From Anniella stebbinsi (Eukaryota > Chordata > Lepidosauria > Squamata > Anniellidae), in contig JARDYH010000004.1 of assembly GCA_029215795.1 (NCBI GenBank), forward strand, positions 220,031,517-220,095,516: a DNA stretch of 64,000 nucleotides. Reading direction: 5' to 3'. Under the pieces are notes generated by a model. It did not search any database, had not been told where the DNA came from, and saw only the letters and a program-made list of their open reading frames with translations. Shown here in pieces: positions 24,201-38,600 of the stretch (the first letter of the stretch is position 1; each line of letters begins with the position of its first letter). Both the position numbers and the translations under genes were made by a program.

Positions 24201-27200
24201 ATCTCCACCTTAAAGACGAGGTGGTCCACACCTGCATGGACGGAAACGAGAGAGTTGAGTCAAACCAACCTGCCATCTGACAGGATTCTTAAGTGTTTCC
24301 ATAAAGCAACGCAGAGGTCAGACCCAGTAAATCACTGGGATAAAAGCAAACACAGGTTTTATCCTAACCCTTCTGGTTCTAAACATTTGACCAAGGAGCC
24401 TTTTTAAAATAATAATATATAGAACGCAATCTGATGGATCGCTCGGCAGATTTACTAAAAGATGCCATGCGAGGATTAATGGCGCCTGTCTGACTTTAAT
24501 AAAAATCTATGAGCCGAAGTATATCTCCCATATTCCTGCTCGGAGGCATGTCTCCTTCGATTCTTTATGATAATCCCAGAGCAGCTGGTCTTACGAGATT
24601 TTGCAACAGATCTGATGCTCGGAAACGAGCTGGCAAAACCTGTTCCGACAGAAAAGCTGCAGACTGGACTTAAAGGAAAATCTGGGGCCGTGGATGGCAG
24701 TGGGGCTGGAAAGAGAGGGCTTTGGGAGGAAGCTAAGGATAGGGGTGGGTGAAATCGCCACTGCTGTCCATCCCCATTCACCATGGCCATCCGCCCCCTG
24801 GGCTCTGCGACCCTCTTCTGTGGCTCAGCTTGGCCCGGTGAGCGCTCAGCAGCTGCCTGCCCTGGCTGTTGAAACTGTGCCCTTCCCCCCATTGTGTTAA
24901 TGGCAGCTACTATTAATGTAGGGGGCGGTGCGTAATGTTGGCAGCCAGGGCGGGCAGCTCCCGGGTGCTTGCGTGCCCTTGCTCACGCTTGGGTCCGGGT
25001 CTGCGCTGAGCATGCCTGAATGTGGGTCCAGAGGGCTGGACGTACACACGCGCAGGGGTGTCCGTCGGCCTCCGGGACTCAGTCGCACGCTTGCGACAAC
25101 CCTAGCCAAGAGTGAGGGAGGAAGGGTAGTAAGAGGACAGGGCGAGATAGCTGTGTGCTGGGGATCACAGGGGGAAGGAACAGGTTAGGGGGAAACGTGT
25201 CGTGGAGCTTAGAGATAGGAAACAAAGGGCTTGTTCCAGCCACAGGTAAGCACCATTAATTCCCAATGATTTTAGTGGGAGAGATCTGAACACATTGTTC
25301 ATGTTCCCACTGGAAGAAGTGGGATTTCAAGGCAGGGGTGTCGAAGGCCCGCAGGTCAAATTTGACCCTTTCTCCTGACTACTGATCGTTTGGTAGTTCC
25401 CCAGCTTTTTGTGCAGTTTCCCCCCATTCAGAGACGTTGAAATACCTCTCCTCAGGCTAAGTTACTAGCAGTGAGAGCTTTAAGCAAAAATATGCGGATA
25501 TCTTTTGAATTTTGGGCCTCGCCGCCCTCTGCCTTTCACCCTGCCCTCTTTGGCCCCGCCTAGAACTCGAACGCAGACCTAGAGGACTTCTCTGAAACTG
25601 AATTTGGCCCTCGAGATGGAAGGAGTTCGATGGCCCTGGTTTAAGAAGTTGAACTTCAACAGGATCGTGGTCAATGCGTTCAGCAGGGGGTTGGGAGATG
25701 GGCTAGCGGGTGAAAGCAGCATCATGACCAAGGAGGCGGATGGGAAAGGGTTTAGGAAGGAGCTTTACGCTCTTGAGGAGTATAGAGAAGTCTAAATTTC
25801 ACACACTGATACAACACAACCAGCTTAATCTTTGACAGGCCTAATCTACACCAAGCAGGATATTGCACTATGAACGTGGTATGAAAGTGGTATATAAAAG
25901 GCAGGAGCCTCACTACTGTTTTATAGCGGTATTAAAGTGCACTGACAACTGTTGGGGCCCATAGACACGTACCATATACCGCTTTCATGCCAGTGCTGTA
26001 TCCTGCTTGGTGTAGATGTTTCATCAGTCCCAACAGTTGTCAGCCCACTTCCATACCACTATAAAGCAGTTGTGTAGATCCTGCCTGCGTATCTGCTGAA
26101 ATGGCTTCCATATTTGATTTTATTTGTTCTACATGAACCTCTGTTTGTGCCTCGCCTTTTGGGCACCAACCTCAATGGATTCCCCCCCCCCCTTGCCCCC
26201 AGATGGCATACAAAGTAAAGGCTGCGTTCGGATGTCCCAGTAACGCATGGTGGGTTAAATAAGCCATAATAGCTTATTTAACCCATTGTGGATTATTGTG
26301 TTCATTTGTTTGTTTTTAACCCACGGAGGCCTGTTTGACCAAAATAACCCACTCTGCTAACCCAGCTCTGCAGAGTAGGTTATTTAACCCATCATGGGTT
26401 ATCGGGTCATGTGGCAATCACAATGGGTTATTTTGGTCGCCTACGGAGTCGCTTGGCAAAAGCATCCAAACCCGCTGCGGCGGATCTCCTCCAGCTGGCA
26501 GATCTTTGTTTCCATGATCTGCCTAGCAATTGACTGCGTTTGAAGCCCAACCCGCCCTAACCTTCCCCTTACGGCGCATTCTGCAACCTCCCCAAGTGTC
26601 AAACACCACCTCAGTCAAGTGGGGGCAGCTGTGCGGGGTTGTTGTTTTGCTTTGCAGGCATCCCTGCCAGGGAATGGCTGTGCGTGAAGTTTTATCCCGC
26701 CGCTGCAAAGTTCCATGGAGTTATAGCTGCCCCCCCCCCCCCATTTTTGGTGAAAAGGTGCTTTCGCTCACACGGCTTTGTCAGCATGCAGGGTTTTCAC
26801 CGGCCTCATGTGCATCCCTACTACAGGAGGCTGTGTGTGACGTTTGGTCCTGATCCTGCATACTTCCAGTGTTTTAGAGCCACCCCCCCCCCCCCAACCC
26901 TTGCAGGGGCGATGCTGCAAGCGCCAAATTAACCTCGCCCATCTCGCTGGGAAATTGTGGAAGGTTAAAAGAGGCTGCTGCAGTGTAGTCAATGGGTAAA
27001 ACAGCGCCACCTCTTGGATGGGAGGACTGCAGCAAGACTGGGTGTGTGTGACTCGGCTTAGCTTATTTGTCTCATCATGCAGGGGATAACAGTAGCCAAT
27101 TTTCAAAATAACCCGTCATGGCTTGAAGTGATATCCGAATGTGGCCAAGAAGTAAGCAACAATAGACATATTTTCGCCAGTGAAGAAGATCTGTTATTAT

Positions 27201-28061
27201 AGAGCCCGGGTAGGTTCCTGTACATTCCATGCACTTTCTGCGCTTTACCGGGGCTAAATTTGAGAACCCGACTCTTTGGATAGTAATCGATTCCAGACTG
27301 CGCCGAGCCATCACGGGTGCTGCAGCGAACTTTGGAGGTCCTGTTCTGGTCCCCTCGCCGGATCACCTTGACGTTCAAGAAAGCCACACCCTCCGGCCCG
27401 GGGGGCTCACGGACCTGGTAGGCAGCCTCTTCAAACTCGATGGTGGGTGCTGCAGAGATGGAACAAGGAGGAGAAGTACAGCCCCATGTCAGCCAGTCCT
27501 CTGTATCCAGGTGTGAAGAACATGTTGACTTGGGCTGCCATCCTATACTCACTTATCTAGGAGTAAGCCTGATGGAACTCAATGGCACTTCTGAGTGAAT
27601 ATGTATATGGCTCGGGTCCAGGTTTTCTGAAAGACTGGATTCTCCCATATGAGCCTGCCTGTGCCCTGAGATCTTCAGGGGAGGCCTTTCTCTCGGTCCC
27701 GCCATCATCACAGGCACACCTGGTGGGAACGTGGGAGAGAGCCTCCTTGGTGGCTGCCCTGGGGCTCTGGAACTCCCTTCCCAGGGAGGCTAGACCGGCT
27801 CCCTCCTTGCTATGTTTTCGGAGGAAGGCAAAAACGTTTTTGTCCCAGTAGGCCTTTGGGAATACTCTGGACCTGTGTTGATGGGTTAATATGTTGGATT
27901 TTTTTTTACTGTTATTTTCCTTTTAATTTTTTTAAAAATGTTTTAATATTACAGTTGGTTTAATTCTATTTTAACTTTTGTATATTTTTATTTATATGTT
28001 TTAACTGTATGTGTTTTAATTTTGTAAAGCTGCCTTGAGTCCCAGTATTGGGAAAAAGGCA

Positions 28062-28098
<37 letters not shown>

Positions 28099-29583
28099 GA
28101 CTGGGCTGTTAACAGCATAGTGTTTTTTTTCAAGTGACAAATGTTAGTGTCGAGACACAAGCCGAAAGATTAATTTCATGACAGAGTTCAGTACAGCAGC
28201 AACCTTTGATAGCCGTGCTAAAATTCAACAGCGTTTAAATTATTATACCAAGTCAAGTCAGGTTTATTTATATGCCCCTTTCCTGCAATCACCGCACTGA
28301 AAAGTGGTGCAAAGACCAAGTTGGGACTTTTATTTTTAGTTTAGGGAACAAGACAATGAAGTGGCGGGAGGGGAAACACGGCAGACGTTTATAAAATTAA
28401 ATTATGTCGGGAAGGCAGGGCTGGCTCAAGACACGTTGATGCTAGAGGTGAAGGACAAGATGGCACCACCCACTCCAATTCCACACACAGAAACCAACTA
28501 TTAGACTGGTAGCAGAACGTTACTTCCACACTAGAGAACCAGTGTGGTGTAGCGGTGAGAGTGTTGGGCTGGGACGTGGGAGATCCGGGTTCTAGTCCCC
28601 ACATGGCCATGAAGCTCACTGGGTGACTTTGGGCCAGGCAATGACATTCAACCTAACCCACCTCACAGGGTTGTTGTGAGGATAAAACGGAGAGGAGGAG
28701 GACTATGTAAGCCATCTTGGGTTCCTCGCAAGAGGAAAAAAGGCAGGATATAAATGTAATAATGAGAACAGAGCATCCTCTACCACACATGAGGGTAGTG
28801 GGCTAGTTGATGGGGTACAGGTAAGCCATGGCTGCCTCTACAAGAGGCATTTAAAGCTCTTTCAAGGCGCTTAAAATTTTTTACTTCTACAAGAACGGAG
28901 TGCAAATCGGGCGTAGAGGCGCGTTTTCTCTCCGATTATGCGCATTATCGAATGTGCATTAAATAGCGAGTTTTATTTTGCTCCGGCCGTTAAAGCGCAT
29001 TTTGACTATGTGAACAAGCGATTCTCCACATGTCAACAGTTTAAATCGCGTTTCGGTCGTCCAGTAATGCGCTTCGCCGCCTCTCGTACAGAGGTATTAG
29101 GCATAAATGCGCTTCTGCGAATATGCGCATAATCGCCTAACCAGGCGTAAAGGCGAATTCTTGTAGATGAGGCCCATGTGGCATGCAGAGCTCTGTCCTC
29201 CAAGATTGGGGAATGGACAGGGGGCTGTCACCACTGCCGTCCCATATTCCCAGGTATCTACAGCCTGAGGTGGCCGACAGCTGGTTGGCCACTGTGTGAA
29301 CAGTGCTGGACAAGATGGAACCTTGGTCTGATCCAGCAGGGCTCTTCTTATGTTCTTATGAGGTGGCCGCCATAGTCTACCTCATGGTGTGGCGAAAGTT
29401 TGACTTTGAGTCAAACCATGACGCTGAATGGCAAGAGATTCAGGACAGACAAAAAGAAGGTACTTCTTCACTCTGTGCATTCAATAATTTATAGCCACAA
29501 GGTGTGCTGATGGCCGTTGGTTTTGACGGCTTTAAAAGGGGACTAGGAGAATTCATGGAGGATTTAGCGGACCTCTGAATGCC

Positions 29584-29620
<37 letters not shown>

Positions 29621-32600
29621 TGTGTAAGCACACACGCACGAGAAGAGAAGAAACATCATCATCATCATCATCATCATCATACAGAGAAAGAATGAAAAAC
29701 AGGCTATCAATGGCTACTAGCCCTGGTGGCTATGTGCTACCTCCAGTATCCGAGGCAGTAAACCTATATGCATCAGTTGCTGGGGAACATGGGTGGGAAG
29801 GTGCGGTTGCACCGTGTCCTGCTTTGTGGTCCCTGGCTGGCTGCTGGTTAGCTATTGTGTGAACAGAGTGCTGGACAAGACGGACCTTCGGTCTGTTCGA
29901 GCATGGCACTTCTTATGTTCTTAAGTGGCTTAACTAGAATGATTAACCAAGGCCCCATTCTTACATCCTGCATTTTCAAGTGACATTTGTCATAAAAATG
30001 CAAGGGAATTGGGTAGTGCTGTTGGGGTTAAAGGGAGCCACCAAATCTGGAATGATTGATGACAGCCAGGAAAAGGATGCTTAACCCACTTAAGTAGTGG
30101 TGCAACGGTAAATTTTGAACTGCAGGTGCTCATCATGACAAGCTCCCAAGGAGAGTCCAAAAAGACAAGCAGCTGTGTCGGTGTGTGTGTGCGTGTGTGT
30201 ATTATAGATATTTTTATACATCTTTTGTAAAGCTAATGGGTGTTAACTGCCCATTCCAGACCAAGTCACCTAAATACTTTGCATTACAACAGGAACATCT
30301 CACAATAACATATTTTGCTGCTGGGGGAAATCCATTCCCTCCACCCAGCAGTTGCAAAGATTGCAGCTAAACTTATAGGGTACATGGAAGACTGAAGGGA
30401 GTGGCAGATGATGTCACCATCCCTGTTAATAAAAAGATCCTAGTGCTTTGACCCTGTGAGCTCTGCCTCCACTACAACGCTTCACTTCAGGCTGACAGTT
30501 CCTTAAGTACAGGCCAACTCATCTTACCATCTTCATCGTTGGAGATTATAACGGTGGCCATATTGTTCTTCCCAATGGTAGCCCCACTCCAGTGGTTTCC
30601 AAGGGGGTTGCTCAGATATATCTGGAACTTCTCCTCTGGCTCAAAGGCAGAGTCATCATTAATAAGGATAGTGCAATTCTTCACCTAGAGCCAAGGATAC
30701 TACCAGTGAAGGACTAGAAGGCAACTTGGGCAATTTATTTATTTATTAAAATTTATTTCTATCCTGCCTTTTCAATGATACATTCAAGATAACTCATACA
30801 CCACAAATATAAGTCAGATCAGAAATAAGTAGTAATAGTTCTAAAAAGAAGCTGGCAGATACTGCAGGAAACAATGACTCAAAATCCAGGATTAAAATGC
30901 CCTGACAACCAAAATTCACAAGCAGGCCAGCTTTCCCCAACTTGTTGCTCTCCAGATGTGTTGGACTACAACTCTCATCATCCCAAGCCAGGATGCTGGT
31001 TAGAGATTATGTGAGTTGTAGTCCAACACATCTGGAGGGTGAGAGGGTGAGGAAGGCAGAAGTAGGAAAAACCAAATGCCAGTCTAAAACAAGAAAGGAC
31101 ATCACGGAGCAATGGAAAGTCATCAGAGAGGGGGTGGGGTGGACCTCCCTTGGTAGGGAATTCCAGGGCCTAGGAGCAGCCACAGAAAAGGCCCTGTTCG
31201 TGTCCCAACCAGATGTACACCAAATGTTGGTGGAACACAAAGGCCTTTACCTATTTCAGCTGGATCATTCCTTGTCTTATCTTCACAGAGTATTGTCACT
31301 AGTGGTGATCCAGAAGGCAATTTGTTTGTCTCTACCTTGGCCACTCAGCTCTAAATGGATTATGACCAGACACTAATAATGTTTGGAGGCAATGAAGGTG
31401 ATTTTGGGTGATACGCTGCCCACCCTGTCTTAGATCCTAGTTTCTTTGCACACAGGATTTGCTCACCTTCTCCCCTTTCAGAAAAGTGACGCGAGACTCC
31501 TCAGTGTTTCTCCTTTCCTCAAAGTCCTCCATGACTCTTGCCGTCTGACTCTGGGTGTAACACCTGACGGAGGACTCATAGCTTAAGTCCCCAGTACGGA
31601 TGATAGGAACGTGCAGAATACCATCTTTCTCTTTCGCAAGGTACAAATCTTTACTAAATTTCGTGTGCGGCACTGCAGAGAACACAAGAAGAAGAAGAGG
31701 AGGAAGAAGAGGAGGAAGAGGAGGAGGATCCATTTAAATAAGGATCCCCTGATGCACTTACCATCCTGGAACGTGTCATTAATGGCCACCATTGCTTGGA
31801 AAGGCTTGGCCAGCTCAGCTCCTTGCGGCGAACTCAAGTAGACCACAAAGGTTTCTACCCCTTCAATCACAGGGTACTGTGCATCATCCAGGATTGTCAG
31901 GGTGCAGTACTAATGGAGATAAAAGAAATAAAAGGGCCTACCTTCTTAATATATAAAACCTACCATTCCTGATTGTGTGTGCATGTGTCTCTTTCTCGCT
32001 CTGTGTTTTTGTGTACATGTAAAGATGCTCCACTTGATGTCGGAGAAGGCTACAATTTTGGGCTCTTCCAGATCCATAAAGAGCAAGAGCTTTCATTTGT
32101 ATATGCTTGCTTCTCTGAGATGGATAAAGGAGCAGCCAAAAACATTTGGGTCATTAGATGTATCAGAACACAGGAATGCTCTACAGAAGAGTTTTGATGT
32201 CCTGGACACAATCTCCCTCCCTTGGATTGTATAACAGAAATAAGGATTCGCTGAGAACTTCCAGCAAGAATTTTTGGGGAGCATGGGAAGTTAAACATGC
32301 CCCCCAAATGCACTAATTTTAGATGGGTGGATGAAACTCCTTGTTACCTGAAGCTCCTCCCAGCAGCCATTGGCTTCTTGCCCTTGGATGGGCACCATTT
32401 CTTTCCCCCCAAGTCCCCAAGAATCATGCTTACATGATGGTTTCATGGCCCATTTATTGGCAGAGGACGAGGGATAAATGCTGCACATGAGAAGGTATTA
32501 CCTTAAAGGTGTCCTAATTTTTTAAAAATTAAATAAATTGCCTCCCTCTGATAGATGCACCCAATATGGTAACTCCTTTCCCCCCCCTAAGGCATGTTGC

Positions 32601-35600
32601 AGTCCCTCTCATGACACGTTAATGTGTCCCCAGTACACAGGCTAGAAGTCTGTGCTCTGTAGGACTCTTCTTCATGCAACAATAATATATGGAAATTACC
32701 TGGGGGGGAGACCACCTGAATGCTCCCCCGCCCAAAAGACTGAAATGAGCCAACTCATATATATTGCTAGGAGCCTTCAAATGTGCTTTCTAGGTACAGT
32801 AAAAAAATATTCAGATGCAATGTCTTATTTGGCTCTGAGTCTCTATACAGACTAGACAAGTATGACATTACACGGCCTGCAACATCCTTTTCCCAACCTG
32901 GTGTCCTCCAGATGTCTTGCACACTACAAGTCTCATCATCCCCAGCCAGCACGGCCATCAGGGAAAGGCATGACCCGGTCTATAGAATAGATATTAAACA
33001 CAACATAGACACATTTGAATGCCCCTTTCGATATAAAACGATATCGTACAACCCCTGCCTAACACTCTGGACTGCTGCTTCTAGTCACTATGGACAATAC
33101 TGAGTTAGACGGAACGGTTTGATTGAGGCCCAGGCACCTTCCTATCTCCCAATGCTTTATGATGCCCAGTTTGGTCGTAGGTGCTAATTGCCCTGGAAGA
33201 GCAAGAAAAGTAGCAATACCTCTTCGGTTCTTCCCGGGCGAAACTCCACTTTCTTGGAGCTGGGTATGTAATCAATCCCCGGTGTAGCAGATGGCGGATC
33301 TGATGTCCGCGTGGCACACCACACGGAGGTAGGGGTAGAGAGATCGGGTCCGTGCCTAGTAACTGGGATTTCAATAATCCCTGCAAGGAAGGAAAGAAAG
33401 ATTGGGGGGGGGGGGGGAGAGAGTAATAAATATAAGGTAAAATGGGAAAAGAGGGCTGCTGCTGCTGCTTAAATCTCTTAAGAAACCAGGGGGAAGACTT
33501 TCAAACGGCACAATGATCCCCGCATTAAAGTAACCGTCACAAACTGCTTGTTATGGAATATCTAGGTAGCCACATCCAGAGAGGCTGGAGGTAAGTGATC
33601 TTCCCTAGGTAATTGGGAGGGGTGACTCCTCCTGTTTGTTTACTCGTGCTAAGCAGGTCCAACTCTGGTCAGAGTCTGGCTGGGAGACTGCCTGTGAAAC
33701 CTACATACGCTGCCTGGAAAAGTTCTGGGATGCAAATTTAACCAACCAAACAAGCATCAGTCCATGAACAAGAAATGCATCCAGGGGCAAGGTGATGGCA
33801 GTAACTAATACACGGCAGCTTCTGTTGTTGATGGAGACGGGTAGGGTCAGGTGAGTCCTGTCCTCGCTAGTTGTACTGGGCAAGAAAAGGGGTGAGCAAG
33901 TTCTCTGGAAGGTCTTCTCCACCTGCTCCTGCCTGTAAGGGCTGCCCAGGGGAAAGGAAAGGGGAGGCAGAGGTGGAGTTGATTGCAGGTAGTAGTTGTG
34001 GTGATGGGGAGGTGGAGTAAACCCTTAGAATGCCATATGGTCTAGGACAGCAGTTCTCAAATCCCACCCATTCCATTTTTGTGGTCCATTTGGTAATTGC
34101 TGGGTGTCTCGGTGGACCACTTAATAAACGGCTTTATTATTCTACAAATCAAAGCGCATATATAAATCATATTTTAATAACCATACTCCTGCCTCTCTAA
34201 TGCAATAGACGTGCCTGGTTTTGTGAGCAAAATTCTGTGAAGCTCGGTGTAATGTTTGTCAGCTGTAGTCTCAGGACCTTTGGCATTTGCCTTGTTTCTG
34301 TATTTGAGCTTCAGGGCAGCAAACGATGAAAGTCCTGTCTTGCGTAGGTACATGTCCTGGTCAAACAACCTTGATCTCCGTCGTCGAAAGTTTAAAAAAA
34401 ACTTGTTCTTGACTGTTCCACAACTTTACCATGGACCACCTGAATGGAATTCGTGAGCAACCATGATTTGAGAAGCTCTGGGGTAACATCCACTCCCCGT
34501 CATTCCAGGAACACTGAGATAGAGACATCCTAAGCTAGACAGTAGTCTGACGCTACCTCTGCGAAGGAAACCAAATTGCATGGAGGACGATCTTGTCAGG
34601 ATGCATAAGTAGGAACGAGAGATTATGCCACCATAAGCAGAATTTGTTGACCCTCCTTCTAGCACTAATAGCTATTAGATCAGCCTTAAAGGATAAAAGG
34701 CAAAAGGTCACAAGTAACCATACGATCGAAGGACTGGGTGAAACTTGAATTACAGATGGGGGAGAGATTAGTTCTGCCTGCATTTTAATGCAAGCTTACC
34801 GAATTTGCACTACTTGATTCGAAACACAGCAGTGCCTTGATATTCACACTTTTCCCAATTTTGCGACACTATTTTCCAGTTTAAAAAAAATGCATAGATT
34901 GAGGGAAATCATTCATTTCTGAAGCTCTTTGGGTGATTGAAAAAAAAAAGTGTAATTTATGAAAACTGTGTACAAAAGTCGATCTGTTAGGACAAGCGCA
35001 CACAATAATGCCTGCAACTTTTCATGTGGACTTCTTTAAAAAATAACAACTGCAAACAGATGCGGAACCAGGAGTAAACAGACTGAAAGATGGGGAAATT
35101 ATAAACAGAGTGAAACCAAAATAGACAGATCTGTCCACCCCTAACGTGAATACACACGTGCCCTCATTAAGTGGGCATCATATAAGCTAGCAAGATGGTA
35201 GTGGGACTTTCAGAACCTCCTTTAACTTAGCTGGGATCTCACATGCTCTGCAGAGATGCCTTAAAAATAAACCGAGTCCCAATACTAGAATCTGTGGTCA
35301 TCCCATGAAGCTGATTGATGAGAGATTCAGGACAGATAAAAGAAAGGACTTCTTCACACAGTGTATAGTGAAACTATGGAAATCGCTACAAATTTGGATG
35401 GCTTTAAAACGGGGTTGGATAAATTCCTGGAGGAGAAGGCTATCAATGGCTACTAGTCCTGATGTCTATGTGCTACCTCCAGTATCCGAGGCGGTAAGCC
35501 TATATACACCAGTTGCTGGGGATCATGGGTGGGAGGGTTCTGCTGCAGCATGTCCTGCTTGTGGGTCCCTGGTCAACAGCTGGTTGGCCACTGTTCTGGA

Positions 35601-38600
35601 CTGGATGGGCCCTTGGTCCAATCCAGCATGGCACTTCTCATGTTCTTAATAACCCTTACATCTTACCTGCATCCTCACTGACAGTGAAAGTGGCAGTCCC
35701 AAGTGAGACTGTTGAGGCATCATTGGGCCCGTTGATCATCACCTTGGCTGAAGCTATGCTCCCTAGGCGCGCGTTCGCCGATGCATCGGCAAGCGCAATT
35801 TCAAATTCTTCCTCCTCCTCGTACTCGCTGTCATCAATCAGTTTCACGTCGCAGGTCGTCATCGTGATACCTGGCCCCAGCACAATGCGGTTCTCGTTGG
35901 ACATCCCCCTGGATGTAAAGTCGGAACCAGATTCCAAGGCATACGTACTGGTGCCTTTCGCACTTTTGGAGACCGTATAGCAAACGGCAGATACAACGCT
36001 GCTAGAGTCACCTGTAACGTAACGCACAGCAAAATTGTACAACGGTTATTTTCTAGAACAGGAATTACACTGATTGAGCAAATCCATTTAGTGTCAGGCT
36101 ACCACCGCCACCACCTGCTCACATTTGTCATTTTATACTACTTTATATGGCTTTATAATGTGTCAGACTATTGGTATGGTTGATTGTAGACTTATGGTTG
36201 ATTGTAGACTGTGTTCGCAGCTTGGGGGTGCTCCTGGATCCGTCGCTCCAAATGACAGCCCAGATAGATGCAACAGCCAGGAGTGCCTACTATCAGCTTC
36301 GGCTGATACGCCAGCTGCGCCCCTTCCTAGAGTTGGAAGCCCTAAAGATGGTAGTGCACGCACTGGTAACTTCAAGGCTCGACTTCTGCAATGCGCTGTA
36401 CATAGGGCTACCTTTGTGCCTAGTCTGGAAACTTCAACTAGTTCAAAATATGGCAGCCAGGTTGGTCACCGGTACACCTAGGGGTGACCTCATTACACCA
36501 ATTCTAAAATCACTCCACTGGCTGCCAATTAGTATAAAGTGTTGGTTATTACCTTTAAAGCCCTACATGGTTTGGGTCCAGGTTACCTGTGGGATCGCCT
36601 TCTCCCATATAATCCGCCCTGCACACTTAGGTCCTCTACGAAGAATTTACTTCAATCAGCCAGAACTAGGCTGACGAGTGTTACCCAGAGGACCTTCTCC
36701 TCTGCCGCTCCCAGACTATGGAATGGCCTGCCGGAGGAGATTCGACAAATTAGAAATCCTCTTGAATTTAAGAGAGCTGTGAAGACTGATCTCTTCCGGC
36801 AGGCCTATCCAGTTGAATTTTAAAATGTTTTTAATAATGTATTTGTTTTTATTTGTTTTAATGTTTTATCTGTTTTATGATTCTTGTATTTATATTTATT
36901 GTTGTTCCCTGCCTCGATCTGGATGGAGAGGCAGGTTAGAAATAAAATAAATAAATAAATAATAAAAATGTTGATTTGCCTTCAAATGAGTGATTAACGA
37001 ATTCTTAGAAATGAGATCTCATGTCCTGCCTCATGCTACCGCCTGCTTGTTGTTATTTAGCTTGGGTTTATATATTACAAGCTGATATATTGCTCGGGTC
37101 CGTGAATAATGTTTATACAGCCTAGGTCTGTTTTTGTTTTTTAGGCTTATGGCTTTTTAAGTTATTATAATGGTTTTAAATGTGTGTGTATATTGTATGT
37201 TTTGCAGTTTTAATTTTTGTATATTGTTTTTAAATGTTTTAATCTTATGTAAAATGCCCAGAGAGCTTCGGCTATGGGGCGGTATAAACATTCAATAAAT
37301 AGATAGATAAATAAATAAATAAATAAATAATATTTGATAAATAATACATTTTTCTGCAACTTATTCATCTTTAGGTTGGTTGGTGTTTTTTTTAGTTTGG
37401 TTGAGTTAGTAAATTGTCTTGTTAGAATCAATGGAAAATTGTGTTAATAAGAACTGTATTTTAAATTAAAGCTTCGTGATGAACCACATTTCTTGTTTTA
37501 CCTGAAATGCCTACACCTCCCATCGTGCTTTGGCCGGAGCTGCCGTCTAAACTTCAAAAACAATCAGGACACACAACACCCTTTCTACCAGCTAAAAAAG
37601 ATGCAAACCTAAGAATATGTTTTCAAAATATACGTAGCATTGCCCAAATATCTGAATAACATATAATAGGGAAGTGGATTTCAGTGGACGCGGGGAACTG
37701 TTGTATGCATGCACTCTGAAGTTATTATTATGAAATAAGGAAAGCAGCCAGAACACAGTGCTAGGCCTGTGAGGAAACTTTAAAACAAATTAAATTAGTT
37801 TATTCCTCCCCCGCCCAATCACCCTCAAGGCATGGCCAGGGCCGCCTTGAAGCTGTCACCATGATTTTCCTTATCCCCCACAGAAAACAAAAACTAAACT
37901 CCCAGCATGCCTTTTGCTGTGGTGCCCGACTTGCCCAATGGGAGTCCTGCTGCTGAAGCTCATGGGAAGTGAAGTCTGGCTGAGCCAGTCCACACTACAC
38001 TGAGGGAGCCCAGGTGGACCAAATTTGAGATCCTGCACCCTTGACCTGACTCACAGTATTCCCCCTATTCTCAGGTTATCTCCGCAAAAGACAGTCTCAT
38101 TTGGATACCGTGGAGAATGGGCAAACGCCCTCAGAGGGCTCGACCTTCACCTACCAGGGCAGTTCCGGAGTCCTGATTGAAATGTTCAGCTTTTCACTCT
38201 TGGATAGTCTGAGAAGACGGAGTTTGCTACAGCACGGCCAACTGTGGATCCACCCAGATTAGTCATGAACAGGGGAAAGGGGACAGGGATTCTGGAGAAC
38301 CCCAGAGGGCTGATTTGGCACCCATCAAGTTGGAGACCAACAGATTAAACTAATTGTCTATGTGACCGTTTGAAAGCCCAGGCTAAACACCGTTTCACCA
38401 ATGGGCAAAGATATGAGCTGGCTTGCCACCCCAGTAAGCTCCGACGCAACACACCTTTCCTTTCGATGGGGGCAGAGAGGAGACCTGCGCTCTCACTGAT
38501 GTGGTAGACTTTCTTATCAAACTGCAGGGCAGGCTCATCTTCCGCATCGGTGATGAAGACCTTGGCCTCGGTGACAGCCCCCAGCAAGGCGTACGCTGGC

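Noticed and set aside
27103..27248. Extension of exon w20 by an open frame beyond the chosen donor
   Set aside because: It does not look conserved, and ending at 'CCCCG|gtaaag' gives the phase needed by w21.
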